A stretch of 64,000 nt of DNA from NCBI GenBank assembly GCA_012517865.1, contig JAAYUC010000016.1, positions 28,196 through 92,195 on the forward strand, given 5' to 3'. This DNA is from Chloroflexota bacterium (GTDB taxonomy: Bacteria > Chloroflexota > Anaerolineae > Anaerolineales > Anaerolineaceae). Numbering within the stretch: the stretch's first letter is position 1; the number at the start of each line of letters is the position of its first letter. A program made the translations under genes and the position numbers. This document shows, one piece after another, positions 7,663 through 16,245 of this stretch. The notes under the pieces were generated by a model. That model did no database searches. It was not told where the DNA came from and saw only the letters and a program-made list of their open reading frames with translations.

Positions 7663-9051
7663 ATGAAAAGCTGGAAGGATATGAAAGTCATCGTGCTGGG
7701 AGCTGCCCGTCAGGGAACAGCGCTTTCACGCTACCTCGCGGGTCAGGGCGCGCGCGTCATCCTTACAGACCTGCGCGGTCCCGAATCCCTTTCAGCGGAC
7801 GCGTTAGCGCTGCAGGACCGCGGCGTGGAACTGCGGCTGGGCGGGCATCCGTTGGAAATGCTCGAAGGTGCGGACATGGTCTGTGTTTCGGGAGGCGTGC
7901 CCCTCACCATCCCATTCCTGCAGGAAGCTTCTCGCAGAGGAATAACACTATCCAACGATTCTCAGGTTTTCATGGAAGCCTGCCCTGCTCCAATTGTTGG
8001 CATCACCGGGTCGGCAGGAAAAACCACCACCACCGCCCTGCTCGGACTGATGGCGCGAAAATACTTTGAAATGAAGAACAGCCCCAGGCGCGCCTGGGTC
8101 GGCGGCAATATTGGAAATCCCCTGATTGACCAGGTGGCGGAGATACACGAAGATGACCTGGTCATCCTCGAGCTTTCCAGTTTCCAGCTTGAACTGATGA
8201 CAGTTTCCCCGCAGGTGGCAGTTGTCCTCAACATCACCCCCAACCATTTGGACAGGCACGGGACCATGCAGGCCTACACAGCTGCCAAGGCCCGCATACT
8301 GCATTTTCAGCACCAGGGAGATGTGGCGGTTCTGAATCGCGATGATTTTGGCTCCTGGGACCTATCCTCGCAGTTGAAGAGCGACCTGATCAGTTTTGGC
8401 TTCAATCGTCCTGAGGGGACTCAATACGGAACATACATACAGAAAGACTCCATTTGGCTGCAGATTGACCGTCAGCAGCTGAAAATGCTTCCATTGGACT
8501 GGATTCAACTGCGCGGGCAGCACAATATCAGCAATGTGCTGGCGGCCTGCGCCGCGGCCGCGGCGGCCTCGCTGGCGCTGCCGGCCATTCAAAGCGCTGT
8601 GGAAGAGTTTACCGGCGTACCGCACAGGCTGGAGTTCGTGCGGAACGTGCGCGGCGCCGATTGGTATAACGATTCCATCGCCACCGCGCCCGAGCGCACG
8701 CTTGCCGCGCTTGAATCCTTCCAGGGCCCGCTGATATTGCTTTTGGGCGGCAGGGATAAGGACCTGCCCTGGGATAAGCTGGCTGCGCAAGTGCACAGCC
8801 GCGTGCGGCATGCCGTCCTGTTTGGAGAAGCCGCAGGACTGATTGGCCGGGCGCTGGGAACCGTCCAAGCCGGCGAGACGCTTCAGTCCATTACTGAGTG
8901 CGCGACGCTTCAGGAAGCGGTGGTTAAAGCCGCGGAACTCGCCCGCGAAGGCGATACCGTGCTGCTTTCGCCGGGCGGCACCAGCTACGACGCCTTTAAG
9001 GATTTTGAGGAACGAGGAGAGTACTTCAGACAATGGGTGAACGCGCTGTGA
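7663..9051 (+). CDS. murD: UDP-MurNAc-L-alanine--D-glutamate ligase MurD
   Basis: 462 residues from the ATG at 7663, which has AGGA five bases upstream; the in-frame ATG at 7657, overlapping the mraY stop, is the alternative. It opens with a Rossmann-like VIVLGAARQGTALSRYL, has the P-loop GITGSAGKTTTTALLG (about residues 110-125), NHLDRHGTM, PHRLEFV and DSIATAPERTLAAL, and ends with LLSPGGTSYDAFKDFEERG. These are MurD hallmarks. It adds D-Glu to UDP-MurNAc-L-Ala in the cytoplasm. The end overlaps the start of ftsW. Confidence 0.96.
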   Translation: MKSWKDMKVIVLGAARQGTALSRYLAGQGARVILTDLRGPESLSADALALQDRGVELRLGGHPLEMLEGADMVCVSGGVPLTIPFLQEASRRGITLSNDSQVFMEACPAPIVGITGSAGKTTTTALLGLMARKYFEMKNSPRRAWVGGNIGNPLIDQVAEIHEDDLVILELSSFQLELMTVSPQVAVVLNITPNHLDRHGTMQAYTAAKARILHFQHQGDVAVLNRDDFGSWDLSSQLKSDLISFGFNRPEGTQYGTYIQKDSIWLQIDRQQLKMLPLDWIQLRGQHNISNVLAACAAAAAASLALPAIQSAVEEFTGVPHRLEFVRNVRGADWYNDSIATAPERTLAALESFQGPLILLLGGRDKDLPWDKLAAQVHSRVRHAVLFGEAAGLIGRALGTVQAGETLQSITECATLQEAVVKAAELAREGDTVLLSPGGTSYDAFKDFEERGEYFRQWVNAL

Positions 9052-10277
9052 CCAATGATTTCGTGAAACCAGCTGCGCGGCGGAGCAGCGCATCCAGACT
9101 GCCTTTTGACGTTCCGCTGCTGCTGATAATTGCCAGCCTGCTGGTCATCGGGCTTCTGATGGTGTATTCCACCAGCCTGGACGCTTCTCTGCGCATGGGC
9201 AAGGAACCCACCTACCTCTTTACCCGCCAGATTATGTGGGTACTGCTTTCCATTGGCTTGGCTGTGGGCCTGAGCTACATCGACTACCACATCTACAAAC
9301 CCTACGTCTTCTGGGGTCTGGGGATCATCATCATTCTTTTGCTGGTTGTGCTTATCCGCAACGACATACGCTTCAACTCCAGCCGCGCGCTGTTTGAGGG
9401 CTCTTTCCAACCTTCGGAATTCGCCAAGCTCGGCATCATTTTATACCTTTCCTTCTGGCTCTCCTCTCACCGCGAGACGATGAACCTCCTTTCGGACGGC
9501 TTATTTCCGCTGCTTCTCGTCGTTGGCGTCACCGCCGGCATGATTGTCCTCCAGCCGGATTTGAGCGCAGCCGCGACTGTCGTTGTGCTGGGTATTTTGC
9601 TTTTCTTCCTGGCGGGCGGCGACCTTAAAAAACTGCTGATTTTTGTGGTGTTTGTCGGCGGCATCGGCGCAATTGTGGTTTCGATTTCCCGCACCGGTCA
9701 GGCCCGCATCAGCGACTATCTGAGCGGCCTCAAAGACCTGACCGGCAGTTCCTACCATGTTCAGCGCATCTATGAAGCCATTATCAAAGGCGGCGTGTTC
9801 GGCGTGGGCATCGGTGAAGCGGATACCAAATTTACCGGCCTGCCCCTGCCGCATACGGACAGCATCTTCGCGGTGATTGCAGAAGAAACAGGGCTGGTAG
9901 GCGCGATTTTTGTCATGACGCTGTACGTGCTGCTGCTCTGGCGCGGATTGGTAATTGCCAGACGCGCGCCGGACCAGCTTGGAGCGCTGATTAGCTTCGG
10001 GCTCATCAACTGGATTGCGCTTGAGGCATTAATGAACATCAGCGTGATTGTGGGCTTATTCCCGTTCACGGGGAATGCCCTGCCGCTCATCAGCGCGGGC
10101 GGTTCAAGCATGCTCGCGACCATGGGCGCCCTTGGGATTGTGATGAACGTTGCCAGACAAGGCGTGGCAAAAGAAACTGCAGAAAGGAGCCAGACCAGTG
10201 CGATTGTTGATTTGCGCGGGCGGGACCGGTGGCGGAGTGTATCCGGCACTAACCGTTATGGAAACCCTGAGGAATGA
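9033..10277 (+). CDS. ftsW: Septal peptidoglycan polymerase FtsW (SEDS family)
   Basis: 414 residues as drawn, with about ten membrane segments. A GTG at 9048 would give a shorter protein with a 4-base GTGA overlap with murD and is equally possible. SEDS landmarks are SSRALFEGSFQPSEFAKLG, SYHVQRIYEAIIKGGVFGVG, LPLPHTDSIFAVIAEETGL and LPLISAGGSSMLATMGALGI. FtsW polymerises lipid II into glycan strands with its partner FtsI. The cytoplasmic C-terminal tail runs on past the murG start, so the two genes overlap by 80 bases. Confidence 0.95.
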   Translation: MGERAVTNDFVKPAARRSSASRLPFDVPLLLIIASLLVIGLLMVYSTSLDASLRMGKEPTYLFTRQIMWVLLSIGLAVGLSYIDYHIYKPYVFWGLGIIIILLLVVLIRNDIRFNSSRALFEGSFQPSEFAKLGIILYLSFWLSSHRETMNLLSDGLFPLLLVVGVTAGMIVLQPDLSAAATVVVLGILLFFLAGGDLKKLLIFVVFVGGIGAIVVSISRTGQARISDYLSGLKDLTGSSYHVQRIYEAIIKGGVFGVGIGEADTKFTGLPLPHTDSIFAVIAEETGLVGAIFVMTLYVLLLWRGLVIARRAPDQLGALISFGLINWIALEALMNISVIVGLFPFTGNALPLISAGGSSMLATMGALGIVMNVARQGVAKETAERSQTSAIVDLRGRDRWRSVSGTNRYGNPEE

Positions 10278-11268
10278 TGCCCACGAGCTGCTCTGGGTCG
10301 GCAGTGATGGCGGGATGGAGAAGGCGCTGGTGGAACGCGCCGGGCTTCCTTTCACAGCCGTGCCTGCCGCCGGTGTGCATGGGGTTTCCCTCAAGAAGCT
10401 GCCTGGAAACCTCGTCCGGCTCTGGAAAGGCTACCGGAAGTCCCGTCAGCTGCTCAGGCAGTTCAACCCGGATGTGCTCTTCTTCACGGGAGGTTATGTG
10501 GCCATTCCGATGGCAGTGGCGGGGCTCAGACGGCGGTCCGTGCTCTTCGTTCCGGATATTGAACCGGGGCTCGCGCTCAAAGTACTTGCCCGCTTCGCCA
10601 GCCGCATCGCGGTCAGCGTGGAGGAATCGCGCAGGTTTTTTAAACAACAGGAGAAAATTACGGTGACAGGTTATCCGTTAAGAGAAGACCTCAAAAAATG
10701 GAGCAAAGACGAAGCGCGGGCTTACTTTGGATTTGACCCCAAAGTTAAGACCATCCTCTTCTTGGGCGGCAGCAGCGGCGCTCGGTCAATCAATCAGGCC
10801 GTGATGGAAATCGCTGAAAAACTGATCGCGGATTATCAAGTGATTCACCTGACCGGGCATCTGGATTGGGATGTTGTTCAAAACCAAACCAAACAACTCG
10901 GTCCGCGCTATCAGGCATTCCCCTACCTGCATGAAGTTGGCGCCGCCCTAGCCTGCGCGGACCTGGTTGTTTCCAGGGCTGGGGCGTCCACGCTCGGGGA
11001 GTATCCCTTTTTCGGTTTGCCAGCCGTTTTGGTCCCCTACCCTTATGCCTGGAAGTATCAGAAGGTGAACGCTGATTATCTGGTGGACCGCGGAGCCGCG
11101 ATTTTGCTGGAGGACCAGTCCCTCAAAACCAGGCTGCTGCCCACCATCACCGCCCTGATGGAAGACCCGCGGCGCCTGGCAGCAATGAGCGCTGCTATGT
11201 CCGCGCTGGCCAACCCAGACGCGGCGCTGGCAATATCTGAACTTTTATTGGAGATGGCTGGAACATGA
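10198..11268 (+). CDS. murG: Undecaprenyl-PP-MurNAc-pentapeptide GlcNAc transferase MurG
   Basis: 356 residues from the GTG at 10198, which has AAAGGAG eight bases upstream and gives the family start MRLLICAGGTGGGVYPA. It also has FFTGGYVAIPMAVA, ILFLGGSSGARSINQAV, LVVSRAGASTLGEYPFFGLP and VLVPYPYAWKYQKVNA, all typical of the GT28 enzyme MurG. It adds GlcNAc to lipid I to make lipid II at the inner face of the membrane. The GTG start lies inside the ftsW frame, which points to translational coupling of polymerase and lipid II supply. Confidence 0.96.
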   Translation: MRLLICAGGTGGGVYPALTVMETLRNDAHELLWVGSDGGMEKALVERAGLPFTAVPAAGVHGVSLKKLPGNLVRLWKGYRKSRQLLRQFNPDVLFFTGGYVAIPMAVAGLRRRSVLFVPDIEPGLALKVLARFASRIAVSVEESRRFFKQQEKITVTGYPLREDLKKWSKDEARAYFGFDPKVKTILFLGGSSGARSINQAVMEIAEKLIADYQVIHLTGHLDWDVVQNQTKQLGPRYQAFPYLHEVGAALACADLVVSRAGASTLGEYPFFGLPAVLVPYPYAWKYQKVNADYLVDRGAAILLEDQSLKTRLLPTITALMEDPRRLAAMSAAMSALANPDAALAISELLLEMAGT

Positions 11269-11284
11269 AACTGGAGCGCCAACG

Positions 11285-11806
11285 ATGATCAGCCTGAGTG
11301 TCCTCTTCTACGTGCTAATTGCCTTATTCGTCCTGATTGGCGCGATGCGCGGTTTCGGTAAGGAAATCGTGGTTTGCGCGTCCAGTATTCTGGCGCTCTT
11401 CACGATTGAAGTGGTCATTCCCAGAATCTTCGGAGACACGGGCGGTTCCAAACGCTTTTGGATCAATACCATTGTGGTCGTTGTGTGCGCCTTTGCTGGT
11501 TACCAAACCCCGAATTTGCGCCGGTTCGCGGAAAACATCCGTTTTCAGCGCGGACCTTTCCGCGACATGCTTGCGGGCGGTCTGATGGGAGCCATCAACG
11601 GGTACATGATCGTCAGTTCGCTCTGGTTTTATCTGGCAGAAGCAAATTATCCCTTCAAAGCGATTACACCGCCGGACCTCGCGACGGAAATGGGTCAGAG
11701 CGCCGCGAAAATCCTCGCGTCCGCCTTCCCGACCTTTATGCATGCACCGGTCATTTATTACGCGGTCGTGATTGCTTTCTTCATGCTGATTGGAGCTTTT
11801 GTCTGA
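11285..11806 (+). CDS. CvpA-like membrane protein inside the dcw cluster
   Basis: 173 residues with about four hydrophobic stretches (near 5-27, 30-47, 62-76 and 150-172) and a glycine-rich centre RDMLAGGLMGAINGYMIV. The loop-and-helix pattern resembles CvpA/colicin-V-production type membrane proteins, but the match is by general pattern only. GGAG precedes the ATG, and the stop overlaps the murC start (TGATG), so it is translated as part of the cell-wall cluster. I infer a function in envelope biogenesis from position; no catalytic motif is visible. It could also be a lineage-specific divisome or flippase accessory protein. Confidence 0.6.
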   Translation: MISLSVLFYVLIALFVLIGAMRGFGKEIVVCASSILALFTIEVVIPRIFGDTGGSKRFWINTIVVVVCAFAGYQTPNLRRFAENIRFQRGPFRDMLAGGLMGAINGYMIVSSLWFYLAEANYPFKAITPPDLATEMGQSAAKILASAFPTFMHAPVIYYAVVIAFFMLIGAFV

Positions 11807-13197
11807 TGAAGCGCGTGCACTTGATTGGAATTGGTGGAACTGGCATGTCGGCGATTGCCGTGGTGCTCCTTGAAAAGGGGTACCAGGTGAGCGGTTCTGA
11901 CCTGACGGCATCTGCCTATTTCCAGATGGTCAGCAAACGCGGCGCGCAAGTGGCGCTGGGGCACAATCCCCAGTTGGCCCTGCGCGCGGACCTCGTCGTG
12001 CGGTCTTCCGCTGTGCGGGATGATGACCCGGAGGTGACTGCAGCCCGAGCCGCCGGCATCCCGGTAATCAAGCGGGAAGGCTTCCTCTCCGAGCTCACCT
12101 GGGGAAAAGAAACAATCGCGGTGGCTGGTTCCCACGGAAAGACCACAACCACGGCAATGCTCATTTGCATGCTGGACGCTCTCACCTACGATCCAAGTTT
12201 CATCGTGGGCGCGGAAATCAAAGAGCTGGGCACGAATGCCCGCTGGGACGTCGGCCGACATTTTGTCATCGAAGCCGATGAGTACGACAACATGTTCCTT
12301 GGCCTCACCCCCCAGGTTTCGGTGGTGACCAATATTGAACACGACCATCCGGACTGTTTCCCTACCATGGAGGATTATCTGCACGCGTTCGAAAACTTTA
12401 TCAACCGCGCAGTGCCCAATGGAAAAACCATCCTTTGCGGGGACGATCCGGGTGTGGCCGCTCTGATGAAACGGGATTTGCGCACGGATATCGCCTTAAT
12501 CACTTACGGATTCAGCGAGGACTGCGACTACCGCATTTCGGATTACGCCTGGGACGGCAGCGCTTCTCACTTTAGCCTGACGCGCGTTAAATCCCATCGT
12601 GCGCCCGAAAAGCTGGGGGAATTTGCTTTGCGCTTGCCGGGAAAACACAATGTGGCGAACGCTGCTGCCGCGCTAACGGTCGTGGATGTGCTGGGCGGCA
12701 GCCCCGCGGATTGCGCCCCATCCCTGGCAGAGTACGCCGGCACCGAGCGCCGATTCGAAATCGTGTTTGAAAGCGCCGGTGAGGTCTTAATAAACGACTA
12801 CGGACACCATCCGACGCAGGTTCGCGCGACTCTGAGCGCCGCGCGGGACCTGTTCCCTCACAAGAAAATCTGGGCGGTTTGGGAGCCCCATACCTTCACC
12901 CGCACCGAAACGCTGAAAGCGGAATTCGCCCGCGCGCTGGAGCTGGCCGACGCGGTCATGATTACCCGCATTTACGCCGCCCGCGAGGCGGATGACGGCT
13001 TTACCCCGCAGGCGGTTGTGGATCTGATGCCGCAGGGAAAGGCCCAGTACTTCCCGGATTACGCGGCGCTTGTGGAAGCCATCAGTCAGCAGTTATGCGG
13101 CAACGATGTTGTCGTCTTCCTTTCCGCCGGCAAGGGCCCGCAAATCTGCGCCCTGCTGCGGGAAAGAATCCTTAGTAAGAGCGGGGAGGAGGCATGA
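11806..13197 (+). CDS. murC: UDP-N-acetylmuramate--L-alanine ligase MurC
   Basis: 463 residues starting at the ATG that overlaps the previous stop. It opens with VHLIGIGGTGMSAIAVVLLE, has the ATP loop AGSHGKTTTTAML (about 105-117), EADEYDNMFL, NIEHDHPDCF, RRFEIVFE, LINDYGHHPTQVRATL and VWEPHTFTRT. This set is diagnostic of MurC. It adds L-Ala to UDP-MurNAc, the first step of stem-peptide assembly, in the cytoplasm. The end overlaps murB at ATGA. Confidence 0.97.
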   Translation: MKRVHLIGIGGTGMSAIAVVLLEKGYQVSGSDLTASAYFQMVSKRGAQVALGHNPQLALRADLVVRSSAVRDDDPEVTAARAAGIPVIKREGFLSELTWGKETIAVAGSHGKTTTTAMLICMLDALTYDPSFIVGAEIKELGTNARWDVGRHFVIEADEYDNMFLGLTPQVSVVTNIEHDHPDCFPTMEDYLHAFENFINRAVPNGKTILCGDDPGVAALMKRDLRTDIALITYGFSEDCDYRISDYAWDGSASHFSLTRVKSHRAPEKLGEFALRLPGKHNVANAAAALTVVDVLGGSPADCAPSLAEYAGTERRFEIVFESAGEVLINDYGHHPTQVRATLSAARDLFPHKKIWAVWEPHTFTRTETLKAEFARALELADAVMITRIYAAREADDGFTPQAVVDLMPQGKAQYFPDYAALVEAISQQLCGNDVVVFLSAGKGPQICALLRERILSKSGEEA

Positions 13198-14123
13198 TGA
13201 GCGTTCCAATCCGCAAATTACAGGAAATCTTTGGCGGCCGGCTGCAGGAGAATGTGCGCATGGCCAACTACACCACCTCACGGGTGGGTGGCCCCGCCCT
13301 GGGGTTGATTGCGGTCAATACCCTGGACGAAATGCGGGAAGCCGCGAACACGCTGTGGGACCTGGATGTTCCGTTCAAACTGATTGGAAGCGGCTCAAAC
13401 ATTCTGGTCAGCGATAAAGGTTACGCGGGCATTATCCTGTTGAATCACTGCCACAACATCCGGATAAACACCCAAAAGGAGCCGCCAACGATTTTCGCTG
13501 AAAGCGGCGCAAACCTCAGCAATATTGCCCGCCAAAGCGCTTTGCGCGGTCTCAGCGGGTTGGAGTGGGCCGGCAGCGTGCCTGGTTCGGTTGGGGGCGC
13601 GGTTTACGGAAATGCCGGAGCCTTCGGTTCGGATATTTCCAGGTCGCTCATTTCCATCCAGGCTTTGCTGCGCGGCGAGGGAGAAGTGACTTTAACAGCC
13701 GAAGACCTTAAATTCGCGTACCGCAGCAGCTGCTTAAAGCGGGAAAAGAAAGATGTTCTCATCCTTTCTGCCACCCTGCAAGCCGAACGCAGTTCGCGGG
13801 AAGCCGCCTGGAAAACCTTGATGGAGATGTCGGAAAAACGGCAGGCCACGCAACCCACCGGCGCGTCCACCGGCTCAACCTTCAAGAACCCGCCCGGAGA
13901 TTACGCGGGAAGGCTGATTGAAGCAGCAGGGCTGAAGGGACTGCAGGATGGTCATGCCCGTTTCAGCGGCTTGCACGCGAATTTCATTGTGAATGACGGC
14001 AATTCCAGCGCGCAGGAATACCTGAAGCTGATCCGCCTGGCGCAGAAAACTGTCATGGAAAAATTCGGCGTCGCGCTGGAACTTGAAATTGAATTGATAG
14101 GTGAATTTGATGACGAAGACTAA
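13194..14123 (+). CDS. murB: UDP-N-acetylenolpyruvoylglucosamine reductase MurB
   Basis: 309 residues; the ATG at 13194 overlaps the murC stop and GAGGAGG lies just upstream. An FAD-binding region holds TSRVGGPA, LIGSGSNILVSDKGY and AGSVPGSVGGAVYGNAGAFG. The C-terminal part has QPTGASTGSTFKNP with the catalytic Ser region, AGRLIEAAGLKG and HANFIVNDGNSSAQ. It uses NADPH and FAD to make UDP-MurNAc from UDP-GlcNAc-enolpyruvate. Its length and motifs are normal for the family. Its last bases overlap the start of ddl. Confidence 0.96.
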   Translation: MMSVPIRKLQEIFGGRLQENVRMANYTTSRVGGPALGLIAVNTLDEMREAANTLWDLDVPFKLIGSGSNILVSDKGYAGIILLNHCHNIRINTQKEPPTIFAESGANLSNIARQSALRGLSGLEWAGSVPGSVGGAVYGNAGAFGSDISRSLISIQALLRGEGEVTLTAEDLKFAYRSSCLKREKKDVLILSATLQAERSSREAAWKTLMEMSEKRQATQPTGASTGSTFKNPPGDYAGRLIEAAGLKGLQDGHARFSGLHANFIVNDGNSSAQEYLKLIRLAQKTVMEKFGVALELEIELIGEFDDED

Positions 14124-15213
14124 GCTCAACCTCGGATTAATGTTTGGCGGTCGTTCGGGGGAACACGCGGTATCGCTCAGGTCTTCCCGGTCTGTCCGGG
14201 ACGTCCTGGACCCCGCAAAGTATAACGTGATTGAAATCGGGATTACTTTGGACGGCATCTGGCTGAGCGGGCCGGACGCCCTGAAAGCGTTTGAACAAGG
14301 CGATACCAGCAGCCTGTACGAAGTAAGCCTTCTCAATATCGCGGGCAAAGTGGGACTCTATCGTCTCGAAAGCGAAAAGCTGGAGCTGCTCTCGGAGCTG
14401 GATGTCATCTTCCCGGTCCTGCACGGCACATTCGGGGAAGACGGCACCATCCAGGGCTTATTCGAAATTCTCAACTGCGCCTATGTCGGCGCGGGTGTAC
14501 TGGCTTCCGCCGCCTGCATGGATAAAGCAGTCTGCAAAGACCTTCTCCACAACGCGGGCATCCCGGTGCTTCCGTATCGCGTCTTCAGCCGCAGTCAAAT
14601 CAACAATTATCTCGATGATGTCGTTGCCCTTTCCGAGGCCGTATCCGCCTACCCACTGTTCGTGAAACCCGCCAATCTTGGTTCCTCCGTGGGTATCAGC
14701 AAAGCCCGGGGTCGTGAAGAACTTCGCGCCGCATTGAAAAAAGCTGCGCGTTTCGACCGGCGCGTGCTGGTAGAGCGCGGCATCAACGCCCGCGAGATTG
14801 AAATCAGCGTGCTTGGAAACGACGACCCTGTTGTTTCCGTCCCGGGAGAAATTGTCCCGCTAGATGAGTTCTACACCTACAAGGACAAATATCTGAGCGG
14901 CGACCCGGAAACCATCATTCCCGCTCCTTTTGATGAGGAGACCACCCGCACTATCCAGGAATACGCCCTGCGGGCTTACCGCGCGGTGGACGGCGCCGGG
15001 CTCTCACGGGTGGATTTCCTGTTGGATAAAGATTCCGGTGAACTTTTTCTGAGCGAGATTAACACCATGCCGGGATTTACCAACATCAGTATGTATCCAA
15101 AACTATGGAAAGTCTCCGGTCTGGAATACCCGGACCTGGTAGACCGCCTCATTGCGCTCGCCTTGGAGCGCAAAGCGGACCAGGATGCGACCGTTCGAAA
15201 GTATGAGGATTAG
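14110..15213 (+). CDS. ddl: D-alanine--D-alanine ligase Ddl
   Basis: 367 residues from the ATG at 14110, with ATAGGTG about seven bases upstream; the GTG at 14101 is a possible longer start. It is an ATP-grasp enzyme with MFGGRSGEHAVSLRSSRSV, VLHGTFGEDGTIQGLFE, AYVGAGVLASAACMDK, FVKPANLGSSVGISKA and the C-terminal SEINTMPGFTNISMYPKL. It makes the D-Ala-D-Ala dipeptide used by MurF. It overlaps murB and is followed nine bases later by ftsQ, which matches the usual murB-ddl-ftsQ order. Confidence 0.96.
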   Translation: MTKTKLNLGLMFGGRSGEHAVSLRSSRSVRDVLDPAKYNVIEIGITLDGIWLSGPDALKAFEQGDTSSLYEVSLLNIAGKVGLYRLESEKLELLSELDVIFPVLHGTFGEDGTIQGLFEILNCAYVGAGVLASAACMDKAVCKDLLHNAGIPVLPYRVFSRSQINNYLDDVVALSEAVSAYPLFVKPANLGSSVGISKARGREELRAALKKAARFDRRVLVERGINAREIEISVLGNDDPVVSVPGEIVPLDEFYTYKDKYLSGDPETIIPAPFDEETTRTIQEYALRAYRAVDGAGLSRVDFLLDKDSGELFLSEINTMPGFTNISMYPKLWKVSGLEYPDLVDRLIALALERKADQDATVRKYED

Positions 15214-15221
15214 GGATTAAG

Positions 15222-16244
15222 ATGGCACCTCGTTACGAGAATATGACCAGAGCGGACCAGGTAAGAGCGCGCCGCAGCATTGAACCCGCGCGCCGTAAGC
15301 CAATTCCGCAGCCGGAAAAGTATTCCAAACGGAATGCCGAGAGTTCAGCGCGCGTCACAGTACGGCGGGCGGATTTGAACATGGCCAAACCGACCTCCTC
15401 TGCGTACACGCAGCACCGCCGCAAGTTTTATGTTCACTCCGAAGCTTCCGGCACAGAAATCGAACTTCCTTCCCTGCCAATGGTCAAACTCAGCTGGCGG
15501 CTGGCTTCGGCGCTTCTCGCGATTCTGGCAGGAATTGGCATCTATCTGGTCAGTTCTTCTCCCACCTTCCTGATTTCTTCCATCAACCTGAACGGCGCTG
15601 TGCGCGTATCCGCTCAGGAAATTCTGGATACGATTGACCTGGAAGGCACGCAAGTCATCAAAATCACACCGGACCAAATCAAGGAAAAAATCGTCTCGGC
15701 ATTTCCCGATATTGCCTCCGCGGAAGTCAGCGTCTCTTTTCCGGCAGAGGTGAACGTCTCCGTGCAGGAACGCATCCCCGCCATCACATGGGTAGAAAAT
15801 GACACCCCGCTCTATTGGGTGGATGAAAAAGGCTACACCTTTCCTGTGCGCGGAGAAGCCAGCATTCCGCTGACCGTGCATGCCAGCGGCGAACCTCCCC
15901 GTCCTTTGGGTTACGCGTCAGCGCAGGAATCAGCCCTGCCAGAGGAAGCGGACCAGGCTCCTGCAGAGCCAAAGCCTTCAGTTGACCCGCAGTTTGTGGA
16001 GATGGTCCTCAAGCTGCGGCCAATACTGCCGCAAGGAACCGCGCTGTTGTACAGCCCGGAACACGGCTTGGGCTGGACCGACCCCAAAGGGTGGCAGGTC
16101 TATCTTGGAACAGACCCAAAAGATATCGATATGAAACTGGCAGAGTATCAAGTAATTGTTGCCCATCTTTTGGAGAGAAACTTGCAACCTGTTCTTATCA
16201 ACCTCGAATACTTACACGCACCTTATTATCGATTGGAGCATTAA
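15222..16244 (+). CDS. ftsQ: Cell division protein FtsQ/DivIB
   Basis: 340 residues. A long basic, cytoplasmic N-terminus of about 90 residues precedes one membrane segment (about 93-112). A POTRA domain follows (about 115-185: FLISSINLNGAVRVSAQEIL through VSVQERIPAITWVEN), then a beta-rich domain. FtsQ/DivIB links FtsL-FtsB to the divisome and regulates FtsWI. Position between ddl and ftsA supports the call. The N-terminal arm is longer than in Escherichia coli FtsQ and rich in Arg and Lys, so it may contact nucleic acid or the membrane; that is speculation. Start codon choice is supported by spacing only. Confidence 0.88.
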   Translation: MAPRYENMTRADQVRARRSIEPARRKPIPQPEKYSKRNAESSARVTVRRADLNMAKPTSSAYTQHRRKFYVHSEASGTEIELPSLPMVKLSWRLASALLAILAGIGIYLVSSSPTFLISSINLNGAVRVSAQEILDTIDLEGTQVIKITPDQIKEKIVSAFPDIASAEVSVSFPAEVNVSVQERIPAITWVENDTPLYWVDEKGYTFPVRGEASIPLTVHASGEPPRPLGYASAQESALPEEADQAPAEPKPSVDPQFVEMVLKLRPILPQGTALLYSPEHGLGWTDPKGWQVYLGTDPKDIDMKLAEYQVIVAHLLERNLQPVLINLEYLHAPYYRLEH

Positions 16245-16245
16245 T

